This document shows positions 32,303-45,552 of a stretch of DNA of 62,000 nt, piece by piece; the stretch's first letter is position 1; each line of letters starts with the position of its first letter. Source of the stretch: Gnetum montanum (Eukaryota; Streptophyta; Gnetopsida; Gnetales; Gnetaceae); the NCBI GenBank assembly GCA_015680685.1, contig MNCI01001960.1, positions 58,763 to 120,762 on the forward strand. The letters run 5' to 3'. A model generated the notes under the pieces. The model had not been told where the DNA came from, did no database searches, and saw nothing but the letters and a program-made list of their open reading frames with translations. Position numbers and translations under genes: made by a program.

Positions 32303-33240
32303 TGAATAGTGGGTACACCTATGCCCAACCATATGAATCATAAGTGTTCACACATGATTTGATTGAATTCTGTGGATGTGACTATTTGTGGCATCTTGAT
32401 TATTAAGCATCGATTGCAGGACACCATCTTCCCACTTGGACTAGTGGTAGCTTTTTCATGTATGGTTTAGTCAAAAGTGAGGAATATGATAATTGATTTT
32501 GTTATGACCTTAAAATAATCTTAATGATAATAGAGAAATTAAGTATTTAATTTCACTAACAAAAAGAAGGTAAATCTAAAATAGCCTAGTGCAATGAGCA
32601 TTTAGTTTTGGCTTATCGTACATACCATGGGCTCATGTAACTATTACTAGGTTACAAAGCATTATGTTACAAGATGAACCAAGAAATAACACTACTAGGA
32701 TTACCAAATGATTACACTTAAATACTTGAATCTAGTTGTGCTCATTCTACTTTACTAATGAATAAGAAAGTAAAGTACTTGGAAATGTAAATGATTAAAC
32801 TAATAAAATAGTAAAAACTATGCTATGCAAAATAGTAAAACTAAGTTAATATTGCAATGATGAAAAGGAATCTTAATATTTATTTCTAGACATGAATTAT
32901 GCCCAAGTACATTTCATTCAAATAAAGATTTCATACAACTGCTCAACACCACATTGTAGGCATTCACTCTATCACTAAAACTACGAAAACAAGTTGCAAG
33001 AGTCTAGTTATAAGTCGAATGAAAATTCTTTAGATCCATGTGTCCAAGTGTTGTATTTATAGGCTACGCACATCCAGTGATATTTCATCTATGATGAAAT
33101 AGCTTGTGTTATGATATTGAATATGTGACATTGTAGATACAATATTGTATTTATGATATAGTTGGTGGACAAAAATTAACTTTTTGTTAAAAAGATGTGA
33201 TATAGCATCAATGATATCCTAGCCAATTGATGATTTAGCA
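32303..33240 (-). repeat. Gypsy-4 3' LTR (about 938 bp)
   Basis: On the minus strand it begins TGCTAAATCATCAATTGGC right after the PPT (33241-33252, GTTGTGGGGGTA on the minus strand) and ends near ACCCACTATTCA. U3 near the right end has GATATAG/GATATC-type motifs. Aligns with 38471-39421. Confidence 0.9.
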
Positions 33241-33399
33241 TACCCCCACAACTGACTAAAACCTCATCCTCAAGTAAACAAAAGAAGGAACAAGTTCCCT
33301 ACAAAATATTGGGAAGGTATAGGATTATTGACTGACTCTAACTACTGAATAACTGTGAGTGCCATAGTGGTCTGCACAAAAATGACATAGTTACATGAC

Positions 33400-33976
33400 A
33401 AAAAAAAAATTGAAGTGGCTTAATGTAGTTCATATTTTGGGTGGTGGTGGCTCTTCCATCAGCTTCTTCCTTTTGTCATCAGGCTTCTGGAAAGTTTCTC
33501 CTCTTCTGTCCCTATCTTCTTTTTCCATATGTCCTTTCTATTAAGTGTGGAACAAAGACTCCTTCAAGTTTCATTGTAGCATTAGCCTATTTTTTCTACT
33601 AGAATTGGCAGGTTTCTGCTAAGTTTCATTCACTGATATTGATTAGTATGAATCATAATGGAGATGCTTGGAGTTTCATCTTCACTACTTTTGGAGAAAA
33701 TTCCATAAAGGGACTAAAATTCAGTTCCACCATGATTGTGGACATAATCAATATTCTTGGATGGCTTGGAAGTAATCTAGTGACAACATGAGTCACTATC
33801 CTTGTTTAGGTGCTTATGGAATTTCTGCCTCTCCTTGGGCCAAGTGCTCTATAAGCCTCCTTCTCTACGTGTTTAGCTTGTGGGGTTTGTTCTCCTGCTT
33901 GGCCTCTCCCATGACCTCTTGTTCTTTTGCTCCTATGTTATGAAGGTTTTCCTTCTCATATCCTCTTCGAGGCCAT
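33400..33976 (-). pseudogene. Gypsy-4 third ORF, internally deleted
   Basis: ATG at 33976 (minus) follows the acceptor-like TCCTTTTTTATTATAG. It starts MASKRI and, with stops, reaches blocks matching the other third ORFs (MVELNFSPFMEFSPK-like, then KLEGVFVPHLIER-like). It then jumps to the C-terminal block PDDKRKKLMEEPPPP near 33470. The globular and coiled-coil parts present in Gypsy-1 and Gypsy-2 are missing. Only the ends survive, which supports treating start and end as parts of one ORF. Confidence 0.6.
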
Positions 33977-33995
33977 CTATAATAAAAAAGGATTT
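33976..33995 (-). promoter_or_regulatory. Splice-acceptor-like site at start of Gypsy-4 third ORF
   Basis: Minus strand reads TCCTTTTTTATTATAG then ATGGCCTCG. It matches the sites in Gypsy-1 and Gypsy-2 in pyrimidine run, TTATAG and immediate ATG. Confidence 0.5.
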
Positions 33996-36799
33996 GAAAT
34001 TATTAGGGTGTTCCTACCAATTCTTAATAGTTCTTTACCTTGCTCACACCCTTGTTTAGACCAAATTCTTATCTTATTATGATTGCAGAGTGAGAGAAAT
34101 TTTCAAAAAGGAATCCCTTAGCTATTATATCTTTTAGTTACTAATGACCTTCTATCATTTTCCTTGCATAAAATGACCTAAAATAATTAATATGATTTAT
34201 TAAGAGTATTATCTGAATATTTTTGGCCTTAGTTTGATTGATTAACTTTAAGATTATTATTATCTCCTTGTACTTACCCTTTATAATATCTTCTAGGTGT
34301 TAGGAATTTGTGGCTAAATTTTTTCCAAATTTTTGTTTGCTTATATTGTGTAATGCACCCCCACAACCAAGTTAAGCACTCTAAGATTAATATGATTGAT
34401 GAATTTTTGGAAATTAGAGCTACAAGGGCAAAGTTGTGGCCTTTGGAAGCTAGTGTGTAAGAGGATGAAGGAAAAACTACAAAAACATTTCTTGCTAATG
34501 AGAGAAATGAAAATTTTCACTAACTCCTATATGTATATATGCTATTTTTATGTGCATGACATCATAGGTTCCTATAAAATTGTAACTACAATGTTACCAT
34601 TAAAAGGTTTAAATTTTTCATTGATTTTTTCTTGGAAAAAAAATAAGTTTGATGGAATGTCTGGAAGATGTAATGCTTGCTAAAGGATCATGGGCCATGA
34701 GTGATGCACAATTTCCAACAATTTAGCATTTAAGGTTCATGAAGAAGGAATCTCAAGCAATTAAAGTTTATAGTATGGATAAGAAATGGATAATGAATTT
34801 TTGATGATATGGAAATTTTATTAGATGTTTTGGAAGGCACAAGATGATGTGGAATTACTTAGCAAGTATGAAATACAAGAGTTATACAAGTGGGTCCATC
34901 CCAAAGTAGGCTTTAGCCCTTAATGCCATTGTATAACCATGCCTAAAAGTTTCCTTAGACATTCAAGGAGTTGAATGTAATGCATACATGTTTAGCAAAA
35001 CACATATGTTAATACCACCAAATTGGGAAAATAACTCTATGTTGCACAAAATCATAATGTATGACTATTCAAATAGTGAGATGAGATGGATTGAGAAGGG
35101 ATTGTAGAAATTGAGACATGATGTGTCTTACCATAGGAATAATGAATTATTATGTTTTATTAATGGTTAAAGTAATCACTAGCCTTTTTTTCTAAGACTC
35201 AAACAAAGATTAGACCACATTCTAGTGATATCGCATCATTTTATCTCTTGGAATTATAATCATGAGACCATCAATGTTGTGAGTATTATCAATTGGCATA
35301 TTGTCCAAGGGAGGATTTTTATTCATAGCACTTATTTGTATTTTTATTTTTAGATTTATGAGAAGCTACTTATCTTCAGGCATGGGTTAACTTGTCTTTC
35401 TAGTGGAACCCTTAAAAATTTATTTTGTGCTCTTTTATATTTGAACTATGTCAACCCTTGAAAGTAGCACTTATTTTACTCTTACTCCCATTTTTTAGAT
35501 CTAAAAGGATATAATACAACCTTAGTAACATGATAGAGCTCACAATAATAATCCAAAAAGCATCCACAAGTCCCCTTAATGTCACACCTTTTACATTCCC
35601 TCTTGGTTCTTCACTTTTCTGTGTAGTTATAATGATCACAAGTTTATTCTTAGTTTGAATGATGGAAAGAATATCATTATGGCCATGGTAAGAACCTCTT
35701 GTTAATGGAATGGATGGATGGATGGATGATGTGGGCTCACTATTTAAACAATTAGTCTCTTATGACTTGATAACATAGAGGAATCTTCACTTTATTAGAC
35801 TACATCCTACCTTTATTCAATGTATCTTATTAGTATTCAAAATCAATTACAAAGGGTTTAAAATGAAATATAAAAGATAGTAAAAATTGTGAAAAAGTGT
35901 GAAAAATGAAAAATGTTAAAAGAATTGAAAAATGTAAAAGAATGTGAAAAAATTTAAGAAATGAAAAGTATTAAAGAATAGGAAGAGCTGTATCAAAGAA
36001 TTAGGAAAAGTAAAAAGATTTGTGAAACAAAGAAAAATGGACAAGAACTTAGTAATTCCTACATTAGGATAAGGCATCTCCACCATGATTGAACTCATGG
36101 GTGAGTGTTTAGAAAATGCTTCATAGATCCCCTGGATCATACACTCTAGGTGGTTCACTTACCATCTTTATAGATTTAATTTTTTGATTATTATCCCATG
36201 TAATTTTGATAGTAGTTGAGTATTGATTGTCTAAGTACCTATTTTCTTTCCCTTTTGGTGTATGATTATTTTCATTTTGAAATTTTTAGTTGGAGTCATT
36301 TTCTTAGCTTTGGAAGTGGTAAGTGGTTCAAATGTATCCATGCATGTTTTAGATAATTTTTTATTCTCAATTAGTGGCCATAAGATGTCTTTTGGTTTTG
36401 TGGCTCCAACTCTTTCTATTGCACATGTTTGTTTCTCACTATTATGGACTATTGTAATGACTGTGCTAACATTCTAGAAGGTCAGTCTACAACTACACTC
36501 TTGTTTTTCAGCATTAATGCATGTAATTGCCTATCTCTTCAATAGTGATAAGTTCATTTGTTATGTTTTGCATTGGAGTGGTAATGGCTATTGGCTCTTC
36601 TATAGGATTAGGAGACATTATTTTGGTGAGGAAGGATATTACCTTTGGTTAGCCTTGTGTTGGTTTTGATGAGCCAGTAGGTTTGTAAGTTTTATGCTCA
36701 AGTGTGGGAACTATCCTAAAGAAAGGATGCTTTCAAGACTGTGGTTAAGATCTACTAGAATTATCATTTATGTGTATGTTCATAGCACAAGTGCCATTC
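33996..36799 (-). other. Gypsy-4 spacer between gag and third ORF
   Basis: Non-coding on both strands as far as I can see. The part 34900-35900 is homologous to 46300-47300 of Gypsy-2 (for example the GGCCATGGTAAGAACCTCTT block near 35680). A T-rich tract on the minus strand (35880-36020) corresponds to the one after integrase in Gypsy-2. A GGAT microsatellite lies at 35710-35730. The segment 36300-36800 may hold a few remnant gag codons. Confidence 0.65.
35710..35731 (+). repeat. (GGAT)n microsatellite
   Basis: Four to five GGAT units in the Gypsy-4 spacer; the homologous position in Gypsy-2 (46350-46372, inverted) has CATCCATTCATCCATTCC. Confidence 0.85.
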
Positions 36800-38336
36800 T
36801 TTTGTTAATGTTATTGTGTTAATCCTACCTGTGTTGTTGGTGGTGACATATGATGGAGGGAAGTATGAAACTTTTAAGGATGTAACATGACTGGGTAATA
36901 GCCCTTTGGATGGTCATATTGGTAGATGTCACATACATCATCCTCTTCTGTGGTCGATTCTATGTCCTCTTCTCCTATAGCTATTTTTCCTTTTTTCCAA
37001 TAAGTGTTCCTACCTATTTCGTTGGTATTTTCCTCTTCTTATTTTGATCACTTAATCCATTTTGCAATACCTTCTCCTCTATGGTTTTCATGTAGGTTGT
37101 AACTTTGTTATTTATCAACTCCCACATCTTATCTATCCTTGCTTTAAGCTCAGTGATAGACTTGTGTATTGGCAAGGTTTATTGTGAAATCATCTCATCA
37201 AGGTCTACCTCTTTTTCCTCATCATCGATATGGATCCTCTTCTTTTGAAGATTTGGGTCCCAATTATATTCCTTTTCATTCTCTTATTTACATAGCTTTT
37301 CTTCTTCTTGTGTCGCCTATTTGATTAGCCTTTGTATCTGATGGGCTTTTAATTCAGATAATCAATCTTGGGCACAAATCCCAAGGATTTTCTTCATTTG
37401 ATCATGAAGTCCATCTATGATGTGGAAAAGTTTCTCTTTTTAAGAGAAATCATGACTTGGACATCTATGTAGTAGTCAATAGTATCTATACAAGGCCACA
37501 TCCAAGGATTCAGTTTGTTTCTTGCCTCCATCCTTAGATTTGTTTTCTCTATAGGTTTGGTAGTTCTCATTGAAGAGTTCTAGCATTGTGGACCCTTGAT
37601 AGATTAAATTTGGTTCCAATGATCTATACCAAATTTTAGCTTCATATATTAGTGTCATAGGAAAGAGTTAAGCTTTTGCCACTATCTTTTGATGTTTTGC
37701 AAGATGTAGACATCATGGAAGCTTTTTAAGTAATGTTGTGGATCAAAGTTCTAGCCTCTTGCAAATTTAGAGATGTTATTCATATCAAGTCTTTTGATGT
37801 AACTTTCCCCTTGATTCTTGTTGGGTATGCTAACTACCTTTTTTATCTACATTGTGCTTCTAATAGCCAACAAGGATCCATCATCATTAAATATGTCATG
37901 GTGATAATTTCTATTTCAATTTGTCTAATTATGATGATCTTGTTTATGCTCACTTTTATGATCTCATCTATGTCTATTTCTATACCTACATTCATCTTCA
38001 TCAAAACTAGATGTGAAAGAGGAAGAGGAATATGGGGAACTGGGAGAATCACCATGGCTACTATATCCCTCCATATGGTCCATAGATTTTATCTCTTCTA
38101 GGTTCAAATAAGGTCCTAGGCCTTGATGCTCTCCTTGTTCTAGGACTTACTCTATCTTCTCTAGGTTTGTATACATTAGTTAAACATAGTCTTTGAGTGT
38201 AGTAAGGATCTAATTGAGCATATGAAATCCCTACTTGTGGTTATTTACTCCAATTCTCCTCAGTATAGATCCTTTTGTTTCTCCTACTAATGTTTTCATC
38301 ATATGATGAATTATTTGTGCTATGTGAAGAAGACAT
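36800..38336 (-). pseudogene. Gypsy-4 gag
   Basis: On the minus strand it starts MSSSHSTNNSSYDENISRRN at 38336, similar to the Gypsy-3 start. It is shifted and broken, then shows EAKIWYRSLEP, STMLELFNENYQTY (about 37520-37640), HIIDGLHDQMKKILGI, and a knuckle reading DVCDIYQYDHPKGYYP near 36930, where later cysteines are changed to Y. No protease D-S-G follows. The frame carries several stops. Confidence 0.8.
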
Positions 38337-38451
38337 GGTTTTTTTTTTGATAATATGGGTGACTTAAAATATTAATGTTTTGTATAATATAAATTAGTAA
38401 TATGTTTACAATGATCATGTATAATATAACTAATTTATATAGTTAGCACCA

Positions 38452-38470
38452 TCCCCAACATCAGTGCCAA
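38452..38470 (-). other. Gypsy-4 primer-binding site
   Basis: Minus strand TTGGCACTGATGTTGGGGA adjoins the 5' LTR end; a variant of the tRNA-Asp-type PBS used by the other members. Confidence 0.8.
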
Positions 38471-39421
38471 TGATGAGTGAAGGGTACCTCTACATCCAAC
38501 CATACAAATCATAAGCATTCATGCATGACTTAGTTGAGTTTTATGGATGGGACTAGTTGTGGCATCTAGATTGTTAAGCATGATCACAAGACACTATCTT
38601 CCCATGTCAATTCATAAAATCATTGTGTATGGTTTAACTCACAGTGAGGCATATGATAATTGATGTTGTTGTGGGCTTAAAATAATCGTAATGATAGTAG
38701 AGAAATTAAGTAGTTAATCTAACTAACAATAAGAAGGTAAATCTAAATTAGCCTACAATGATGAGCATCTGGTCTTGTCTTACCGTACATGCCTTAGGAT
38801 CATGTAATTATTACTAGGTTACCAAGTATTATGTTATTGGGCAAACCAAGCAATAACACTACTCGGATTACCAAATGATTAAAATTAAACACTTGAAACC
38901 AATCGCACTCATTCCACTTTAGTAATGAACAAGAAAGTAAAATACTTGGAAATGTAAATAATTAAACTAATAAAATATTTAAAACTATGCTAATTAAAAT
39001 AGTAAAACCAAGTGGATGTTGCAATGATGAAAAGAAATCTTAGTCTTTATTTCCAAACATGAATTATGCCTAAGTACACTTTACTCAAATAAATATTCTG
39101 TACAACTACTCAACACCACATTACAAGCATTCACTCTATTACTAAAACTATGAAAACAAACTGCAAGAGTCTAGCTAAGGATGGAATGAAACTTCTTTGG
39201 ATCCATGTAGCCAAGTGTTATATTTATAGGTTGCACACATATCGTGATATTGGATCTATGATGACGTAGCTTGTGCTACGATATCGAATATGCAACATTG
39301 TAGATATGATATCATAGTTATGATATTGTTGGTGGACAAAAATTGACTTTTTTTCAAACATATGTGATATAGCATTAGTGATATCGCATCAACAGTATCC
39401 TAGCCAACTAATGATTCATCA
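38471..39421 (-). repeat. Gypsy-4 5' LTR (951 bp)
   Basis: On the minus strand it starts TGATGAATCATTAGTTGGC and ends TTCACTCATCA. U3 (39240-39420) has several GATATC/GATATTG motifs. Aligns over its length with the 3' LTR at 32303-33240. Confidence 0.92.
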
Positions 39422-41370
39422 CATTCTACCTTAGTAGAGACACTTAGAAGGGAGGAAACAAACTTAAAGTATAAGTAAGACTCAAGGCCAAGAGTTTTTG
39501 TTAGATCCTACAAAGAAGAACACTAAAGTCATGAAAGGGGGATAAGCCAACATTGTTATCCCATTGCCTCATCTTCATCCTTACAATCATTGATGGACTC
39601 TGATAGGAGGTGAAAAAGACATTGAGACCATGACAGGGTTAAAAGAAGGACTTATGATTGTCATGAATATCACCCGAGACACTTTGATGAAGAAGATGAA
39701 GACTATGAATAAAGAAGACATAGGTATAAAAAAGAAGGTAGAGAAAGGCATGAGCACCAAAGGGGATACCACTACAATAAATCTGATGAACTTGATTATG
39801 ATGATGAACCCCTATTGGATACTCAAAGTATGATCAACATCAAGGAAGCTACTTATATTCCAACTAGGCATGTAAGGGAAAACCATATCAAATGGCTTGA
39901 CATGAACAATATGCCTAGATTTGAGGGTGATTACCATGCTAATCATTAACACCACCTTCAAGAATTCCATGATTCCTTGTTCCTTGTAAGATATTAAAAG
40001 TGATTGGAAAAAATTGAAGTTATTCCCATGAACACTTGTGATAAAAGCTGAGAGCTAGTACATATTACTTGAACCAAAATCAATCAAAATATGGAGTACC
40101 ATGTTGGAGCTCTTTAATGAAAAATATTAGACCTATTCCTGGGTGTCCAATTTATGGAAATATATCAAAGGATGGAAGAAAGGGATTCATGAATCCCTTG
40201 GTTTAGAAATGGGAAAATATTATTTACTATTGCACATGTGCCAAGGTCATGGATTTTATTAATGAGAAAAATTGAGGCACATTGTTGATGGGATTTGGAA
40301 TAAGACTAGAGAGATCCTTGGGGTTTATGCCCAAGGATGATTATCCAAAATGTCTCTCCATTAGAAACAAGGATTGATGGACCAAGTGGAAAAGAATGAA
40401 GAAGAGTTAAGAAAAAGAGAATCAATAGAATAATATAATAGAGATCCATATATCAAAAAAAGGGATGTAAGAGTTTGACACATAATAAGAAGAGAGTATG
40501 GAATAGGTAATTTAGAAGAAAAATCTACCTATCCAAAGATTTGTCACTAATTTAGCAACAAAGGTAGAGAATATGTGGGACTTAGTTGATGAGAAATTTG
40601 CAATAACTTTGAATATTTTTAAGGAATTAATAGAGAAAGACTTTGGTAAAGGTAGGGACAAGAAAAAGTAGAGAGACTTTGGCCGAAAAGGAAAATTGGC
40701 CATAGTGGCTAAGTGTTTAGACATAAGCTTTGAAGACGAGGAAGGATGTGCTATATGCCAATATGGACATATCAAAGGATGTTTTCTAGTAATGGCACAA
40801 TTACAAGAGATGGGAGCACATGCACTTAATTGTAGATTTGTCAACAAATAGATGGCCAAAAGGTTACCTTACCCTTAAGGTAACTACAGGAAAAACTTCC
40901 AGCCCATGTACTATCCTAGTGCTACTTACTTGAAGCCACAAAGAGTAGTATTATTAGTATTGGCAACAACGCCAATCATGGGCTATGTCATCACCATGCG
41001 AAAAGTATCCATATTGGTAGCCAAATCGATATGGATACTACGTACAACATCCAATCTCTCTCAATAATGCCATTGTTAAGACTTCACAATACTATCTAGT
41101 CAAGTACCACAAACGAACACCACTAAGGATTGATTCAAAATTGTATATGCATTTGTATGTAAATGGTTCTTCAAATCAACATCCAAATCCTTTACCACCA
41201 ATGGAATCTCTTGTCATGTAGGAGGAACTACCATCTCAACTGCAACAAAAAAGTGCAAATAGGGTGGTTAACATGTAGAAGGAAGCTATCACCTATAAAC
41301 CACAATCTAAGAAACGACTGTTCTTTTGAATGAATCCAAAAATGGTTTGAAGAATGGGGAACACATCTAC
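39422..41370 (+). pseudogene. Gypsy-2 gag, main part
   Basis: Continues from 32302. Blocks: WLDMNNMPRFEGDYHAN (about 39895), STMLELFNEKY, HIVDGI-like sequence, a K/E-rich stretch, and a knuckle CAICQYGHIKGCF near 40750 in the C-x2-C-x3-H pattern, followed by LQEMGAHALNCRF. The tail (40860-41330) is rich in Y, P and Q. Numerous TAG/TAA stops and frameshifts. Confidence 0.83.
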
Positions 41371-44300
41371 TTGGACTTTATCCATATCTAATCCTTTTCA
41401 GATAACAATTTTTTATCTTCATCAACTCCAAACATGACAACTATCATGTTAATGCAAACAATCACTCATTGGATAAAGGTAGGAGCACTTTCAAAAAAGT
41501 GAATAGATTTGGGAAGGTCCCTTAGTTTACCTTCAAGTAGCAGGGTAGAAACCACATAAGGCTTTTCTTGAATCTAGGTTAGGGATGAACCTGATCTTAT
41601 AAGACATGTATTAGGCTTAGAATATTTCATCATTAAAGAAAAGAAACATTTAGTTAGATCTTGTAGACCCATCGATCATAGTCCTACTAGAATAAGTGGA
41701 TGATGTGATCACAATCATTAGTGGCTATTCTTACCATACATATTTTCTAGTAATTCATGTTGGTAAAGATAAGGGAGAATTTCCAATCATCATGGGAAGA
41801 GCTTGACTTACCACTATCGATGCTAAGCTTGGTATTCGTGACTTATCCTTGGAAATTTCTAAGGAAGATGAAGCTAACATCATATAGAGACATAGAGTTC
41901 CATGTATCACATACAACAATAATGGGTGCAACTGCATGTAGAGGATATGGGCCATCAAATGGAAAGATATTAAGACATGAAATAAATGTATAGAAGAAAT
42001 ATATGTGCAAAAATGTCTATATGTTGTAGCCACACAACAATAAGGTACCCAGTGGTTGATCATAGATGGAGAAATTAAATCCTACAAATACATGGAACCA
42101 GTAGATCAAATTGTTAGTGCCTATGCAGAAGAGATCAATAAGCTAGAGCAATTAAGGAAAAATCATTTCTACTCATGTATAAGTCAATAAGAAGAACCAA
42201 ACTGGGGACAATTAGAGATCCTAGACACTATGGAGCCAGAACCATTGGAATTAAAGGCCCTATTGGCAACATTAGAGTATGATTTCTTGAATAATAAGAA
42301 GCTAGTAATAATCAATGCTAACTTAAAGGAAGAACAAAAGAAGTTGCTAGAAGTAGTTAAGAAATGGGCAATGGCATTTGTGTGGTCTTATGATGAGATC
42401 ATAGCATTGCTCTACAAATTTGTTAACATAAGATATATACTAATTTGGTAATGAAACCATCACACCAACCCTAGAGAAGGCTTAACTCAAAATTGAAAGA
42501 AGTAGCCAACTAGGAGTTGGAGAAATTATTTAAGGAAGGATTCATTTATCCTATTATAGATAATGGGTTGGTCCGTTAAGGAAAGTGGTGAGTATGCATT
42601 GATTTCCACTTATTGAACACTGCTACATTAATGGCTCACTTCTCACTACCATTTATTGACTAGGTTCTAGATACCATTGTAGGACATGAGTACTATAGTT
42701 TTTTGGGTAGATATAGTGGATACAATCAGATCCTCATTGCACCTAAGGACCAGGAGAAAACAACATTCATTGGTCCATGGGAAACATTTTCCTATAAACA
42801 AATGCTAGTTGGTCTTTGTAATGTGCCAACCACCTTCTAGAGACTAGTACTTAGCATATTCTATAAATAGATTAGAGATGGCATTGAGATATTCATGGAT
42901 GATTTTGCAACATATGGGCTTGATTTCAAGTAAGCACTAGATAGACTAGAGTAGGTCCTAAAAATATGTGTAAAAACAAATCTCAATCTCAATTAGTAGA
43001 AAAGCCACCTTATGGTCTAGGATGGCATAGTGTTGGGACACAAAATCTCTCAGAAAGGCATTGAGGTAGATCCTAAAAAAATTTGATTCATACAAAACAT
43101 CATTCAAAGGCCAAAAATAGTAAAAGATGTTGGATCATTTTTGAATTGTATGAGATATTATTGAAGATTGATAGAGAAATTTTCAAAGATAGCAAAACTG
43201 CTAGTGGAACTCACTAAGAAGGATGCACCCTTTGAGTGGAAAAAGTCATGTGAAAAGGCATTTAAAACTCTAAAAAACAAAATAAGTGAGACACCAATCC
43301 TTCAAGTTTTGGATTGGTCCAGGCCTTTTCACATCATGACCAATGCTTCCAACTATGTTCTTGGTGTAGTACTAACATAATTAGATGATCAAAAGCAACC
43401 ATACTATATACACTATGCCAACATAAGGATCACCAAGGCATAGCTAAATTACACAACAACAAAAAAAAGAGCTAATGATCTTGGTATATGTAGTAGAGAA
43501 ATTGTGGCATTATGTGCTGAGGTACAAAATTTATGTTCATACTAATCATAGTTCCATCTGATTTCTCATGAATAAACCAATGATTAGTTCCAAAGTGATT
43601 ATATTTCTTATTATCCTAAAAGAATTCAACACCATAATGATCGATAAAAAGGGCACACAAAATGTGGTAGCCAATCATCTATCAAGGCTGAAGTGGAATT
43701 TCCAGGATCATGCAGAACCTTTATCTAACCAGTTTCTCGATGAAGACCTATTTAATAAGATAGTAAGGGCTATAAATTCAATGGGTAAGCCATGGATAGT
43801 AGAATACATAACCTATCTAACAATATATGAGCTTCTAGATAAATGTGATAAGAACTAGAGAGAACAACTCCTACATAGAGAAAAAGGATATAGGGAAATC
43901 AATGAAAATCTATTTAAAATTTTTGCAGATGGGCTAGTTAGATGGTGTGTGTTAGAATGTGATCAACAAAGGACATTACAAGAAGTTCATGAACGCTCAT
44001 GTGGTGGCCAGTATGTGGGGCATATAGCGACACTCAAGCTAATGATGGTAGGCTAATTTTAGCCTACATTGTTTAGAGATGCTTTTAACTTTGCACAATA
44101 TTGTGAGAGATGCCAAAGGGATGGAGGAATCACAGCTAGAAATGAATGACCACAAAAATGGATATAGACACTTGAGCCATTCGATATATGGGGAATTGAT
44201 TTGATGGGACCCATAATGCCAATGTCAAATGAAAAATCATACATAATTGTGATTGTGAATTATTGTAGAAATTGGGAAAAGGTAGCAATAGTTAGATATT

Positions 44301-44637
44301 GTACAACCAAGACAGCTACCAAGTTTTCCCAATAGGATGTGGTGAACATATTTGGAGTCCTTAGAATTCTCATACTAGATAATGGGAGACACTTCACTAG
44401 TGCTACATTTAAAATTCTCATGCAACAACTTGGGTTAAACCATAAATTAACCATACCATATCATCCCCAAGAAAATAATCAAGCTGAATTTACTAATTGA
44501 GAGATTAATAGGATACTCACTAGGATGATTAGTAGATTTAGGAAAGATTGAAGCACTAAACTAAATGCTACTCTATGTGCCTATAGGATAGCATGGAAAG
44601 TACCTATAGGATATTTACCATATGATCTAGTTCATGG
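41371..44637 (+). pseudogene. Gypsy-2 protease, RT, RNase H and integrase
   Basis: Protease: the active site reads LESRLGMN near 41570, so both D and G are changed; FPIIMGRA and DAKLGIRDLSLEISKED follow. A linker has ELKALLATLEYDFLNNKKLV. RT (about 42460-43130) has FSLPFID, GRYSGYNQILIAPKDQEKTT and IFMDDFATYG near 42890. RNase H has ETPILQVLDWSRPFHIM and KGTQNVVANHLSRLK (about 43640-43690), with a frameshift near 43475. Integrase has a zinc part (EVHERSCGGQ, CERCQRDGG; one His is Gln) and a catalytic core with all three acidic residues: GIDLMGP near 44191, ILDNGRHF near 44372 and NQAEFTN near 44477. It reads to PYDLVHG at 44637, where the solo LTR interrupts. Confidence 0.9.
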
Positions 44638-45552
44638 TGATGAGGAGCGAGATACCCCTACATCCAACCATACGAATCACAAGTGTTCACGCATGATCTG
44701 GTCAAATTCTGTGGATGGGACTAGTTGTGGTATTTAGATCATTAGGCTTTGATTGTAGTTCACTATCTTCCCACTTGGACTAGTGGTAGCTTTGTCATGT
44801 ATGATTTAGTCCAATGTAAGGCATACGATGTTGTCTAAGTTTATGTAGCTCCTAATGATGATAAAGAGATAAATTAACTAAGCTAATGAATAGTGGAAAA
44901 TAAGATCTAAACTAGCCTAGCTAGCTTAACACAAGTACCTATCCCACTTTCTTGAACACATCCTGAACATATTTAGTGCTGTTGGGCTACCAAACATTAA
45001 GCATTGCTAGGTTACCACACACTATATGTATGCTCGAAGTGGTTTTGCTTGTGTTCATTAACAACGTGAAATTAATTACTTAATTTACATGCATAAAAGT
45101 AAAGTGCATTAAAGGAAACATTAATCTATTCTTAGTTTTGCAAGGATTATCAAAAGAGTTCATTTTTATTCCCATTACACTGCTATGCTCTGGTACATCA
45201 GTGTTCGAACAAAGATCCATACACACTTAGACTCATGCTATGGGCACCTAGAAAATATTCTAACTCTAGAGAAAACAAACTACAAGATCTTTGCTAATTT
45301 GACTGAAAAATTGAAAACCCATGTCAAATTGAAAGCCTAGGAGCTATATTTATAGAACAGTTTATACCCCCCTACGTTAGATACCCAATGTCACATCTGG
45401 GCTTTGATGTCAGATACCCAATGTTGAGACTCTGATGTCAGATACCTAACATTGGGGCCTTGTTATCAGAGCCTTGTTATTGGAGCCTTGTTATTGGAGC
45501 CTTATTTTTGGAGCCTTATTATTAGATAACCCAACCAATTAATGATTCATCA
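44638..45552 (-). repeat. Solo LTR of the Gypsy-1 to -5 group (915 bp)
   Basis: Minus strand begins TGATGAATCATTAATTGGTT and ends CTCCTCATCA. Flanked by CATGG at 44633-44637 and 45553-45557, inside Gypsy-2 integrase. No PBS, PPT or internal region adjoins it, so it arose by LTR-LTR recombination or was always single. U3 (45370-45530) has two tandem motif families: GAGCCTTGTTATTG-like 14-bp units and about 33-bp units with GATACCCAATGT. Confidence 0.93.

Larger units (their letters stand above)
32303..39421 (-). mobile_element. Gypsy-4: minus-strand non-autonomous element with both LTRs
   Basis: Inverted element with 5' LTR at 38471-39421, PBS, gag, no recognisable protease, RT or integrase, a spacer, a shortened third ORF, PPT and 3' LTR at 32303-33240. 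It interrupts Gypsy-2 gag. Flanks are CATTT (32295-32299) and CATTC (39422-39426), an imperfect TSD; the left LTR end is slightly altered, so its border may be off by up to 3 bp. Structure resembles Gypsy-3 in lacking pol, but the deletion takes protease as well. Confidence 0.88.

Noticed and set aside
37733-38101. 122-codon plus-strand frame
   Set aside because: Antisense of Gypsy-4 gag, whose minus-strand start and capsid blocks are recognisable.
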